Source of the DNA: Cellvibrionaceae bacterium
Lineage (GTDB): Bacteria > Pseudomonadota > Gammaproteobacteria > Pseudomonadales > Cellvibrionaceae
DNA length: 46,158 nucleotides
Assembly: GCA_028281575.1 (NCBI GenBank)
Contig: JANQJP010000018.1
Location: forward strand, 1 to 46,158
Reading direction: 5' to 3'
Under the pieces are notes generated by a model. That model ran no database searches. It saw only the letters and a program-made list of their open reading frames with translations, and was not told the origin of the DNA. Shown piece after piece: positions 8,414 through 16,838 of the stretch (positions within the stretch are counted from its first letter, which is position 1; each line of letters begins with the position of its first letter). Position numbers and translations under genes: made by a program.

Positions 8414-8974
8414 ATGAAATCAAAAGCGCGTTTGTTGTGGATTAAACTCCATACCTATTTTTCCTGCTTTTTCTTGCCGCTTACCCTGTTATATATCGCT
8501 ACCGGTGTTTTGTATTTATTTGATATTGAAGGCGGTGTACGCAACGAATTTGAATACGAAATTGCCCTGCCGAATGGTTGGCCCACATCGGAATCTGAAG
8601 CGAAAACGCTTATGCTGCCGATAGTGGAAAAGGAAAAACACGGAAAATTACCGCCGGATTTTTATTTGGAAGACGAATACGTCGGCTGGTATGGCTACAA
8701 GCAAGAAATATTTATTACACCAACGCAAGACGCACATCAAGCTAAACTAATTGTTCACAAGCATGACTTGTGGCATCAATTCTTGCTTATCCACAAAGGT
8801 CATGCTGGACCATTGTTTTGGTTCTTTGCCATTATGCTCGGTGCGAGTTTGGTATTTAGTTTAATTAGCGGCCTGGTGATCGCGATTGCGGTGCCTAAAT
8901 TTAGGCGCTCCTCAGTAGCATTTACGGTATTGGGTTTCTTCTCTGTGGTGTTTGTTTTTTTGATTGGGAAGTAA
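8414..8974 (+). CDS. PepSY-associated membrane protein (putative iron-siderophore reductase partner)
   Basis: About 186 residues from ATG 8414; an in-frame ATG at 8399 abuts a strong hairpin and is less likely. No clear ribosome-binding site is seen for either. TM1 (WIKLHTYFSCFFLPLTLLYI..) has the start typical of PepSY_TM proteins. A soluble loop of about 90 residues follows, then two or three helices at the C-terminus, the first preceded by a histidine-rich turn (LWHQFLLIHKGHAG). Shorter than full PepSY_TM proteins. It lies behind a TonB receptor, as do FoxB/FpvG-like proteins that help remove iron from siderophores at the inner membrane; that role is inferred from context. Confidence 0.6.
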   Translation: MKSKARLLWIKLHTYFSCFFLPLTLLYIATGVLYLFDIEGGVRNEFEYEIALPNGWPTSESEAKTLMLPIVEKEKHGKLPPDFYLEDEYVGWYGYKQEIFITPTQDAHQAKLIVHKHDLWHQFLLIHKGHAGPLFWFFAIMLGASLVFSLISGLVIAIAVPKFRRSSVAFTVLGFFSVVFVFLIGK

Positions 8975-9040
8975 GCTTGCTAGTACATCTCCTGAAATAA
9001 ACTACTCGATCAAAACATCGGTAAATGGTTACTTCGGAAA

Positions 9041-9560
9041 TCAATGCGTAATTTCTAACACAGCAGAAGGGGTGTGGCATTTAAATGTACTGCGCAAATT
9101 TTTCACCTGCAAATACTCGATAAGTAACTCAGGTAAATCTGTTTGAATGACATCGGGGTGACTCGCAATTATTGGATCGGAACCCGCCTCCGGTCTTTGT
9201 GCACGTGCTAATTCGTCGGCGTCACCAGGCGCGTTTGTCCAGCCGGTGACTTTTCGGCATCTAATTAAGTGGCAATATCTGGTGAATTGTACGTTTCGCG
9301 TAAATGTAACAGTACGAGTTCGTATTTATTTAATCATCTATTAATATCCGGTTTTTGTGTGCGATAGGCATCACAATGGCTTCGGGCGCCTGCGCAATTA
9401 TTGCATCTCTAACACTCAGGTCCGCGTTATAGAGCACCTCTTGCGCAAACGTCGCCTCGGTTTTTATTGTCGCGAGTAATGCATATACAAAAAAACTAAA
9501 GCGATTAGTTGCCTTTAGCTTAAAAAGCGTACGAGTGATTATAAAATTCGAGTAGTTGAA
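9041..9560 (-). pseudogene. Decayed glycerophosphodiester-phosphodiesterase-like gene
   Basis: No intact gene fits 8975-9614, but minus-strand translation gives two coding-like pieces in different frames. One spans about 9560-9330 (..FAQEVLYNADLSVRDAI..PEAIVMPIAH..). The other spans about 9265-9041 (VTGWTNAPGDADELARA.., then ASHPDVIQTDLPELLIEYL). The last piece resembles the C-terminal end of GDPD-family enzymes, where a D..I.TD.P..L motif precedes the final helix. Stops and frame changes separate the pieces, and the catalytic N-terminus is missing. The family assignment is from memory of the motif only. Confidence 0.4.
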
Positions 9561-9614
9561 TGAGATAAGCGAGTATCGACGATGAGCAAATACTCGCGCC
9601 AGGAAAGGTAATTT

Positions 9615-10457
9615 TTATTTATCGTACTCAGGTAAGCCTATTTCCCTTCGTTGTTCATTTAGCTTGGCATAGATGAGCTCAGCCCGCTGATTTACATTTG
9701 CCCACTCATCTTTATTCAACGTAATGCCCTGCGCTTTAAGCATGGATGATATAGCGCCTTCGGCCGTCTTGTTACCCATCATATCGGACACCTTATACCA
9801 AACGATTGATTCATGAATATAAGCACGATAATCCTGTGTATCAGGTTCATAATATGTCCCGCCAGTACTTTCAGCTCTAATAGCCAAGCTTTGAGCTGCC
9901 TTTGCTGAAGCGAACAAAACCCCCTTAAAGTAGGTTTCTATTGCCTTATTGTGGTTTTTATCTTCGAATTCATATTTGTGCGCCAAAATATCAAGTGCGA
10001 TAAGATCACCCCGATCACCCAAGGCTTCTAAGGTGTCCCTATCGTAAGATGCATACCCCTCTTTTTGTTCATCACTAAAAAAGCCCAGGTTTTCCCAATA
10101 CTCATTTCGAGTAGCTTGCTGGGTATGAAATTCTGCCTGTATATCAGCAGGTAACATTTCCACAGGACCAAGCATATAATCCAGGTATTCATCTATCGAC
10201 ATTGCCTCAATTTCAGCTTCGCTGGCGATCACTAAATTCAGCTTTTTGTTAGTCGGCTCTGCCGATTGTGGCTGGTTTTCTTCTTTGGAAGCGAGCGATT
10301 TTGTGTTTTGTTCTTGCATCAATAAAGGCTCTGCTGGCTTTATCGGAAGAGCTTTATCTCTGTTGCCCGTCACTAAAATCCAGGTTATTAGCGCTATAAG
10401 TGCAATTGTAAGTGCTATAGCAGCAGGTGCTTTGTTTATCAGTTGACTGCTTTCCAT
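9615..10457 (-). CDS. Membrane-anchored protein of unknown function
   Basis: 280 residues with an N-terminal membrane helix (about 11-31, AAIALTIALIALITWILV) and little before it. A low-complexity Pro/Gln/Glu linker to about residue 75 follows, then a helical domain rich in Ala, Glu and Tyr that probably sits in the periplasm. Helical pairs such as GDRGDLIALDILAHKYEF and NHNKAIETYFKGVLFASAKAAQSLA look like degenerate Sel1/TPR-type repeats, so a protein-binding scaffold is possible. AAGGAT lies nine bases before the ATG. It is 55 bases downstream of the exported protein gene at 10513-11031 on the same strand, probably one operon. I do not recognise a family. Confidence 0.7.
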   Translation of the reverse strand: MESSQLINKAPAAIALTIALIALITWILVTGNRDKALPIKPAEPLLMQEQNTKSLASKEENQPQSAEPTNKKLNLVIASEAEIEAMSIDEYLDYMLGPVEMLPADIQAEFHTQQATRNEYWENLGFFSDEQKEGYASYDRDTLEALGDRGDLIALDILAHKYEFEDKNHNKAIETYFKGVLFASAKAAQSLAIRAESTGGTYYEPDTQDYRAYIHESIVWYKVSDMMGNKTAEGAISSMLKAQGITLNKDEWANVNQRAELIYAKLNEQRREIGLPEYDK

Positions 10458-10512
10458 TGTACAAATCCTTAGTATAAGTGGCTCATTTACAAAGAGACCA
10501 AAAATTAAGTAG

Positions 10513-11031
10513 TTATTCGCAAAGGCGTTTATTTAAAACGCGATCGGTTCTGCACTCGGCTCTTTGTAAGGAATTCTGAAGCTCTAGTTTAGGTCCACAA
10601 GTTCCTGGTGCCCCGCCGAAGCGACCACGTGTAATGAACTGAAGAGCCCGGCCCCACCATCCAATGCCTTCGCAAAGCCTATATTGTGTCAAATGAGTTC
10701 TTGCCGCTCCTTCAATACAGAGATTGTATGTTTCCTGGGCGTCAGCGAGACACTGTTTCTTTTCTTCTTCTCTACTAGAATCCGCCCCGGAACCATAATC
10801 AAATAAGCCGGAGTCTTGGGGTAACGAAAAATACGCAGGATCAAAACTATAGCCCCAATCGATACCCCAGCCATAACCGTAGACATAAACTTCCTCCTCG
10901 TCGCAGTGCGGGTAATCGGGGCAGGCGACGGCGTGGGTGTGGGATGAGAGAAATAGCGAGAATATGGTGCCTAGCGCTAGTGTAAGCTGGATTAGCTTTT
11001 TCACACGTGGTTGTGAGTCCCTTACATACAT
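10513..11031 (-). CDS. Exported cysteine-rich protein of unknown function
   Basis: 172 residues with a signal peptide (residues about 10-35, LIQLTLALGTIFSLFLSSHTHA). A Tyr/Gly-rich stretch follows (EEEVYVYGYGWGIDWGYS), then a C-terminal half with seven cysteines (QCLADAQETYNLCIEG, YRLCEGIGWWGR, GTCGP, AECRTDRVLNKRLCE), suggesting disulfide bonds in the periplasm or outside the cell. The ATG has a good AGGGAG site. It is first of a likely two-gene operon with the membrane-anchored gene downstream. No family recognised; the pairing suggests the two work together in the envelope. Confidence 0.68.
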   Translation of the reverse strand: MYVRDSQPRVKKLIQLTLALGTIFSLFLSSHTHAVACPDYPHCDEEEVYVYGYGWGIDWGYSFDPAYFSLPQDSGLFDYGSGADSSREEEKKQCLADAQETYNLCIEGAARTHLTQYRLCEGIGWWGRALQFITRGRFGGAPGTCGPKLELQNSLQRAECRTDRVLNKRLCE

Positions 11032-11397
11032 ATGAATCTCCCTATAATACTTGTTGAAATTGTTTATTTTTAGTAATACAAATAATAATAATTTGCATTA
11101 GTGTTTAATGCTGTCAAAGTGTAAACAGTGATACAAGCACTCTTCATCTCCCGATTTGCTCCTTTTTGTCGCGCTTTTACACGCACATGCATGGTAGCGC
11201 TCGGGATGTGCGCTTTAAGAAATATTGAAGATGGTGAATGAGGACAATAAAACGCTGTATTTTTGTTTTCCCGCTGGGGATTCGTTTTTGATTAAGCGGT
11301 GCTAATTAAGGTATTTCAGCTGGCAGACAAATCTTTTTTATTCTGAAAGATAAGTTGTGTAGGCTTACAGGCTGACCCTGAGCTTCAGAGGACGCAA
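11032..11397. other. Divergent intergenic region
   Basis: 366 bases between the minus-strand exported protein and the plus-strand transporter. It is AT-rich on the left side. A weak minus-strand promoter candidate has TTGACA (complement of 11112-11117) and AATTAT (complement of 11088-11093), 18 bases apart. On the plus strand only the ribosome-binding site GAGGA just before 11398 is clear. No coding signal or large repeat was seen. Confidence 0.35.
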
Positions 11398-12723
11398 ATG
11401 CGCAATACCCGTTCTCATACCGATCAAGCCGAAGCGTCGTCGCGAGCTATTCGAGCGGCCTACGCATCGGCACACTATGGCAAAAGCCTGTTTTGGTATG
11501 CATCCGAATTATTGTTTGGTTTTTACCTTGCCGAAATATACCAAATCCCGCCGACGACGCTCGGCACCTTGCTTTTTGTCTTTTTACTGTGGGATGCAAT
11601 TACAGATCCGATTCTCGGCGTCATTGTTTGGCGCCGTCATACATCGTTACCTACCTTGTTGAACTATCAACTTGTAGGTGCAATTATTTCGGCAATAACG
11701 TTTCTGTTAATATTCTTTAAGCCCAACCTTTCGCAAGATTATTTAACCATTTACGCGCTGTTTTTTGGGTTGCTTTTCCGCACGGCCTATACCATTTTCG
11801 ACGTGCCCCAAAATGCACTCATGCGACGACTTGCGCTATCAAATAACCAACGCCTGGTACTATCGTCCTATCGCACCGCACTTAGCGCACTTGCAACCTT
11901 AACCATATCCTTTGCATCAACAATGATTCTTGCACCGGTTCTGGTAGAAGATATCGCATTTAACTTTACTGTCTCCGCCCTAATTTTTTCACCGGTTGCG
12001 ATTGGTTCGGCACTAATATTAAAATGCGTTGCGAAAAACTGGCGAGAAATTCATGAGAAAGCAGAGCAGCCGCGTTCTTCTTTTTCCCAGCTTAAATTCA
12101 CCTTGTTGCATCCGTCATTAATAAAACTCTATATTGCTATTTTTTTCTTATCTATTGGTTGGCCACTGTTTGGCAAACTTGTTCCGTTCTACGCAAGCTA
12201 TGTACTCGGAAATGCCAAAGCAACTGGTTACGTCTTAACCGTTATTGCCGTTGCGGCATTAGTGAGCCAGCCCTTGTGGATTCGCGTGGGGAATACTATT
12301 AGTCGTAACAAAGCCGTTGTCGTGTGTACGGTTTTAGTTTTTATCAGCTGCATTTTCTTTGTAGTAACAGCAACGCGTAATGAATGGTTCGCTTTTGTTG
12401 CTGTAGCATTGCTCTCCGCAAGCGCAAGCGCGATGGGTGTATTCGCATGGGTGTTATTGGCAGACAGGCTCTCTGATCCTCAACTCAAAAATGCGAACGA
12501 TTTACTCGCTTTCGGTACCTTTACCTTCGCGTCGAAAATTGCATTGGGTCTGGGGGGCTTAATGTTGGGCGTGGTCCTCGATCATATTGGTTTTCAGGCT
12601 GGTGTGCCGTTGGATAGCGCTGGGCAACATAGCATGATTATTTTTATGGCAGCAGCTCCGGCACTTTCTACGCTTGGAGCGGCGGCTTCTATTTTGTTTT
12701 TTTCCTTTCCTACAGGGCGGTAG
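11398..12723 (+). CDS. MFS transporter, GPH/MelB-like family
   Basis: A 441-residue inner-membrane protein with about 12 hydrophobic segments and a central cytoplasmic loop near residues 210-235. The N-terminal motif LLWDAITDPILGVI matches the cation-binding Asp-rich helix of glycoside-pentoside-hexuronide:cation symporters (MelB WDAxTDPxxG). FDVPQNALM in the middle of the N-terminal half also fits MFS_2 proteins. It probably carries a sugar or related small molecule with Na+ or H+; the substrate cannot be told. GAGGACGCAA precedes the ATG. No sugar-catabolic neighbours. Confidence 0.85.
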   Translation: MRNTRSHTDQAEASSRAIRAAYASAHYGKSLFWYASELLFGFYLAEIYQIPPTTLGTLLFVFLLWDAITDPILGVIVWRRHTSLPTLLNYQLVGAIISAITFLLIFFKPNLSQDYLTIYALFFGLLFRTAYTIFDVPQNALMRRLALSNNQRLVLSSYRTALSALATLTISFASTMILAPVLVEDIAFNFTVSALIFSPVAIGSALILKCVAKNWREIHEKAEQPRSSFSQLKFTLLHPSLIKLYIAIFFLSIGWPLFGKLVPFYASYVLGNAKATGYVLTVIAVAALVSQPLWIRVGNTISRNKAVVVCTVLVFISCIFFVVTATRNEWFAFVAVALLSASASAMGVFAWVLLADRLSDPQLKNANDLLAFGTFTFASKIALGLGGLMLGVVLDHIGFQAGVPLDSAGQHSMIIFMAAAPALSTLGAAASILFFSFPTGR

Positions 12724-12911
12724 CTTATGTCGCCGCTTTTGTCTGAAGTCACTCGGTAAAGATTTTTTAGACGACAGAATTGCAAGTTTAATGAGATTGT
12801 CGTCCAAATTTATATATCGTCATCAAGGTTCCCCTTAAAATACTTCTTCGATACTAAATGGAAGTTGGCGCGGAATTCTTTTTAATGGTAGGGATTCGCC
12901 GATAGCTGTTA

Positions 12912-12939
12912 TTGACATTTTTATACGCGAAGCTAAATC
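12912..12939 (+). promoter_or_regulatory. Sigma-70-like promoter for the AT-rich membrane gene
   Basis: TTGACA at 12912-12917 and TAAATC at 12934-12939 with a 16-base spacer, 51 bases before the ATG at 12990. A good -35 and a mediocre -10; by-eye prediction. Confidence 0.4.
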
Positions 12940-12989
12940 ATCAAGCTTGTATTGATGTTAGAGGCAACTATTTGTAGGGAAATTCAATT

Positions 12990-14999
12990 ATGACAAACGA
13001 AAGTTCGATTGATAACGAAGAAAATTCAACTCAACAAAAGACTGAGTTTGATAGTCATGTGGAACGTCTCGAAAGAATAGAAGATTATTTGAATACTCAT
13101 TATTCTAATACTGCTGGACGAGAAGGACTTGATCTAATCGATAATAGTCTCCGAGAGTTAAAGGAGGAACTTAACGAGCTAATTGAATTGCTAAAGAAGA
13201 GATATATTGCGAAGACTAGTTTAATTGGTGATGATAAGGAGGGTGTATATAAAGAGAAGCAAATTAATTTGCATAAAAAAATAAATCAAATTAATTCGTT
13301 GAACCTTGAACTTTATGAAAAAGATAAGAGCTTAATTAAGCGTGATCTCAATGAGCTAGATGAAAATATAAAATCGATCATATCGCTTTATCTAAAAAAC
13401 AATGTAGATGGATTTGTTGTTAGATGGATTAATAGTATTTCTCATTTTTTTTCTAAAAAATCAAAAAAAAATCAAGAGTCTTCTTTGGTAGGAGTTCCAA
13501 GTCAATCGCAATTGGAATGTATTCAGAAATATCAAGCACGCCTTAGTTATCAGCTAAATGGAATTCGTGCCAATCTCTTGGATTATTCCCGTAAAAGGAA
13601 AGAGTTAGATAAAGTTGTTTTTGCAGCAAATCGCTATATTGAAGAAGATGAGTCATCAGCAATAAAAGTGCTTGATTGGATGTCAGACAATAAGAATCAA
13701 GTAAAAGCAATAGCATTTTCTGGTCAGGCATGCTTTAGCTTGTTGTTGCAAGCCTGGATATTTGTGGTTGTTCTGAATACGAATAGCGAATTTTACATTT
13801 TATGGTTTGTTTGTGTTGCGTTACCAATTATATATGTATCGTTTGTAAAGTCATACGAAAAAATTTTCTTGATGGTTTTTCTGTCTTTTACATATCTATC
13901 ATTTCTTATCTTTATTGGCTATACATTTTCAAGAGTATTGCAGCCGATAGATCTTACTTCTTATATCTCTATTGCAATTACTAATCCAGGGTTTTATCTG
14001 GTTTTAGTGTTCTTGTTATCTGGTTACAAATATATTTTTAGTGAATTCAAAAGACAAATTAACGATTGTAAAGACCCGTTGTTGGGCGTTAAAAGTATTG
14101 GGTTAAAGTTGGTGGGTTTGGCTTGTCTTTGGTTGCCTGCAGTATTAATTTCGTGTGCATTTATTGGTGCTTGGTATTATGATAAGCTCCCCAGATATAT
14201 ATTTGAAAATAATAAAAAATTATACGAGGTGGTCTTGTCTACAAGTTCTTTTGTTTATGCCAAGAGGCATGAAGATGGAGAAGAGGAATATGCAGGTGAA
14301 ATTTTTGGAAGGCGTTCAAGTGAAAAGGTTTCCTTTAGCTATATAGTGGGTAAGCTGTTGCCTATAAGTTTATCAAGACAAGACAGTGTTTTGGTTTTTC
14401 CAAAGCGTGCAATCACATGCTTGTCAAAACAACCGTTTGCTTGCGACAGACAAGAATCATTGGAAAGTAAAAAGGTGGTTGCTAGGCAAAACTTTTATTC
14501 GGTAAGCTTTCTGGCAGATGCCGAAGAGGCTGGAAGTGAAGCTGCTGGGATTAAGCCATTTAAAAATTTATATCAATGTATTAACAGTATCGAAGAGGAA
14601 AAAAATATTTTAATTAGACTGCTCTATGATAGAGATGAGCATCATAGATATAGGGAAGTTCAAACATGCAAAAAAGTAAGTTGCGAAAAGGCTGTTTCTC
14701 ATGATTCAGAAGAAGATTTTAGAGATTATATTAGGCCTATAATTAGTGATGATTTGAAGTATCGAATTTACGTGGCGGGTTTTGCGAGTTTTCCAGGAAC
14801 GGCTGAGGGGAATAGAGATTTAGGGTACAAGAGAATACAGAATGCTATAGGTTTTCTTGAAAACATAGGGCTGCAAAAAAATATACCTAGTGGTAGGTTT
14901 GCTGTGCCTGAAAAATATCCATTTGATACTCTATATCCGTTCGAGTTGCTTGAGATTGCTGAGCAGCAAAGTGCATATATATTTTTCTGTCAGCATTGA
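12990..14999 (+). CDS. Coiled-coil polytopic membrane protein with OmpA-like C-terminus, unknown function
   Basis: 669 residues. Residues 1-235 are charged and helical with long coiled-coil stretches (LRELKEELNELIELLKKRY, LNELDENIKSI). About five membrane helices follow between residues 243 and 397. The C-terminal soluble part (about 400-669) holds near 590-626 the sequence YRIYVAGFASFPGTAEGNRD followed by LGYKRIQNAIGFL, which resembles the OmpA/MotB fold (GHxS..G....N..L...R...V..YL) but lacks its exact peptidoglycan-binding Asp/Arg pattern. Codon use is strikingly AT-rich (many AAA, ATA, AGA, TTT) compared with neighbours, suggesting transfer. A lone gene behind a strong -35; AGGGA lies before the ATG. 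Possible roles are an envelope-stress or defence protein; neither is shown. Confidence 0.7.
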   Translation: MTNESSIDNEENSTQQKTEFDSHVERLERIEDYLNTHYSNTAGREGLDLIDNSLRELKEELNELIELLKKRYIAKTSLIGDDKEGVYKEKQINLHKKINQINSLNLELYEKDKSLIKRDLNELDENIKSIISLYLKNNVDGFVVRWINSISHFFSKKSKKNQESSLVGVPSQSQLECIQKYQARLSYQLNGIRANLLDYSRKRKELDKVVFAANRYIEEDESSAIKVLDWMSDNKNQVKAIAFSGQACFSLLLQAWIFVVVLNTNSEFYILWFVCVALPIIYVSFVKSYEKIFLMVFLSFTYLSFLIFIGYTFSRVLQPIDLTSYISIAITNPGFYLVLVFLLSGYKYIFSEFKRQINDCKDPLLGVKSIGLKLVGLACLWLPAVLISCAFIGAWYYDKLPRYIFENNKKLYEVVLSTSSFVYAKRHEDGEEEYAGEIFGRRSSEKVSFSYIVGKLLPISLSRQDSVLVFPKRAITCLSKQPFACDRQESLESKKVVARQNFYSVSFLADAEEAGSEAAGIKPFKNLYQCINSIEEEKNILIRLLYDRDEHHRYREVQTCKKVSCEKAVSHDSEEDFRDYIRPIISDDLKYRIYVAGFASFPGTAEGNRDLGYKRIQNAIGFLENIGLQKNIPSGRFAVPEKYPFDTLYPFELLEIAEQQSAYIFFCQH

Positions 15000-15119
15000 A
15001 GAAAAACGGTATCGCATTGTATGTGTTTTCATCATAAAGTGCGAAGAGCCGCTAGGCGCCGTTATTTATTTTTTATCCAAAGTGTGTTTCCGCTCCTTAG
15101 GGTTTCGGCCAGTCTGCAT

Positions 15120-15369
15120 TTACAAAATACATATCACCTGCATTGTATGTGCCGTCCTAATTGATTCTCTGGGTAAGTATAAAGATCTTCCTGGGAGGCA
15201 TCTGAAGGCCTGTTTTGGTATTAATGCAATAAAAAGCATCTCACCCAGTTGTGCCTCTTCTCCCCACGCAATAGCTATCGCTTTGTTGGGAAATAAGGTT
15301 AATAAACAAACCGCAAATAATCTTGATAAAAAATAGTTTTTTTATGATTTTTTTAAATATTGAAAACAT
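15120..15369 (-). pseudogene. Possible decayed small exported-protein gene
   Basis: The 765-base gap 15000-15764 contains no convincing intact gene. On the minus strand an ATG at 15369 opens MFSIFKKIIKKLF.., and a one-base change in a T run would continue it into LSRLFAVCLLTLFPNKAIA, together a good signal peptide. The frame then runs IAWGEEAQLGEMLF.. to a stop at 15122. Further minus-strand fragments continue below 15120 in other frames. I read this as a broken exported-protein gene; no family recognised. The rest of the gap shows nothing clear. Confidence 0.3.
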
Positions 15370-15764
15370 GTTTATAGATGCTAATCCTCCATTTATGCCA
15401 TGGTCATGGCTCCAAGAAAGTATTTCGGATATGTTACAGATGCTTGGTGATAAGAGTGGTTCCAATAAGAAATCTGATTCGCGTAAAAACCATTTTTTTA
15501 TTTTGAAAGTGCGTTAATTAAGTTGATTGGGTTGGTGTTCTCAGAAAGCCGGGCAGTAAGTAGCTCTCAAGCGAACTCCATGAAATAGAGCGTTTTGGAG
15601 GCGGCTCAGGAAGCGATTGTCAAACCTTACATTTTGACACGCTGCTTATCGTAGAATAGGCGGCGAGATCGGGCGGCTTTTGCAGCCCTGATTGTTTTTA
15701 GCCTTGCACCAACGTCCAATAAGCAAGAAACTAGTCACCTTCTCCTACGCTACCACTTACCAAT

Positions 15765-16817
15765 ATGACCCTGTTATTTATCTATCTGGCCATCGCCATT
15801 GGCGTCTCGTTTCTTTGTTCCATCCTTGAAGCCGTATTGTTGTCTGTGACACCCAGTTACGTTGAAAAGATTCAGTCGGAGAATCCGCGCTCCGGTGCAC
15901 GGCTTGTAAGCGTTAAACAACATATGGATGAGTCGCTCTCGAGTATTTTAATATTGAATACCTTCGCCCATACGATGGGTGCCGCCGGTGTGGGCTCGCA
16001 GGCGGTGCAGGTATTTGGCCGGCAGTGGGAAACGCTGATTGCGATACTGCTGACTTTGGCGATCTTGTATTTTTCGGAGATTATTCCCAAAACGCTGGGC
16101 GCGACTTTTTGGCAAAAGCTGGCGGTGCCCTCGGCCTTTCTGATTTCCCTGCTGGTGAAGCTGGTATACCCGCTGGTGTGGGTTTCTACTCGCCTGACGC
16201 GGCTCTTTAACAGTGGTCATGAAAATGAAATTACCCGTGAGGAAATCCTGGCGCTCGCTTCGCTAAGCCATAAAGACGGGGCCTTGTTCTTCCAGGAAAC
16301 CACCTACCTCTCCAACCTGCTTAACCTGCGCGATATCAAAACCGGTGAAATTCTAACGCCGCGAACCGTGGTGCATATGCTGGAAGATTCGCTGACCGTC
16401 GCTGAGGCTCTGAACGAACCAAAGACGGGGCAATTTAGCCGCATACCTACGTATTCCGGCACTACCGATAACGTTACCGGTAAAGTGATTCGGGTGGACT
16501 TATTTGAGGCCGAGCGCAATGGTAAGGGTGACAGACCCATTAGCGAATTTGCACAGTCGATTTTTCGCGTGTCGGAAAAACTCTCGGTGCACAAGCTGTT
16601 GGATATGTTTATTAAGCGCAAAGCGCACTTGTTTTTGGCCGAGGATGAATTCGGTCAAACAGCGGGTGTGGTGACGCTTGAAGATGCCATCGAGACCATG
16701 CTCGGCCGCGAAATTGTCGATGAGCGCGATCCTGTTGAAGATATGCAGGAACTCGCAAAGAACAAATATCGCGACCGGCTGCGCGAAGCCAAAGGGGAAG
16801 GTGGCGATGCGGAGTGA
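15765..16817 (+). CDS. CNNM/CorC-type transporter with CBS pair
   Basis: 350 residues. A CNNM (DUF21) membrane domain covers residues about 1-150, with four helical segments, the small-residue motif FAHTMGAAGVGSQ and SEIIPKTLGA before the last helix. A CBS pair spans about 185-320 (GEILTPRTVVHML.., then LHLFLAEDEFGQTAGVVTLEDAIETMLGREIVDE written here as its key parts FLAEDE and VVTLEDAIE). The C-terminal CorC_HlyC domain seen in longer relatives is absent. Proteins of this family move Mg2+ or Na+ across the inner membrane, with the CBS pair sensing nucleotides. It ends 21 bases from the convergent ilvD gene. No clear ribosome-binding site before the ATG. Confidence 0.85.
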   Translation: MTLLFIYLAIAIGVSFLCSILEAVLLSVTPSYVEKIQSENPRSGARLVSVKQHMDESLSSILILNTFAHTMGAAGVGSQAVQVFGRQWETLIAILLTLAILYFSEIIPKTLGATFWQKLAVPSAFLISLLVKLVYPLVWVSTRLTRLFNSGHENEITREEILALASLSHKDGALFFQETTYLSNLLNLRDIKTGEILTPRTVVHMLEDSLTVAEALNEPKTGQFSRIPTYSGTTDNVTGKVIRVDLFEAERNGKGDRPISEFAQSIFRVSEKLSVHKLLDMFIKRKAHLFLAEDEFGQTAGVVTLEDAIETMLGREIVDERDPVEDMQELAKNKYRDRLREAKGEGGDAE

Positions 16818-16838
16818 CGACTTTAATTAACGAGAAAA

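Noticed and set aside
12559-12807. Minus-strand ORF of 82 residues at the end of the MFS gene
   Set aside because: Mostly antisense to the transporter C-terminus; Lys/Arg/Ser-rich shadow with no motif, though its first ~27 residues lie outside the transporter gene.
14890-15336. A plus-strand ORF of 148 residues overlapping the end of the coiled-coil gene
   Set aside because: Cys/Ile-rich, no ribosome-binding site, and the minus-strand pieces over the same interval look more protein-like.
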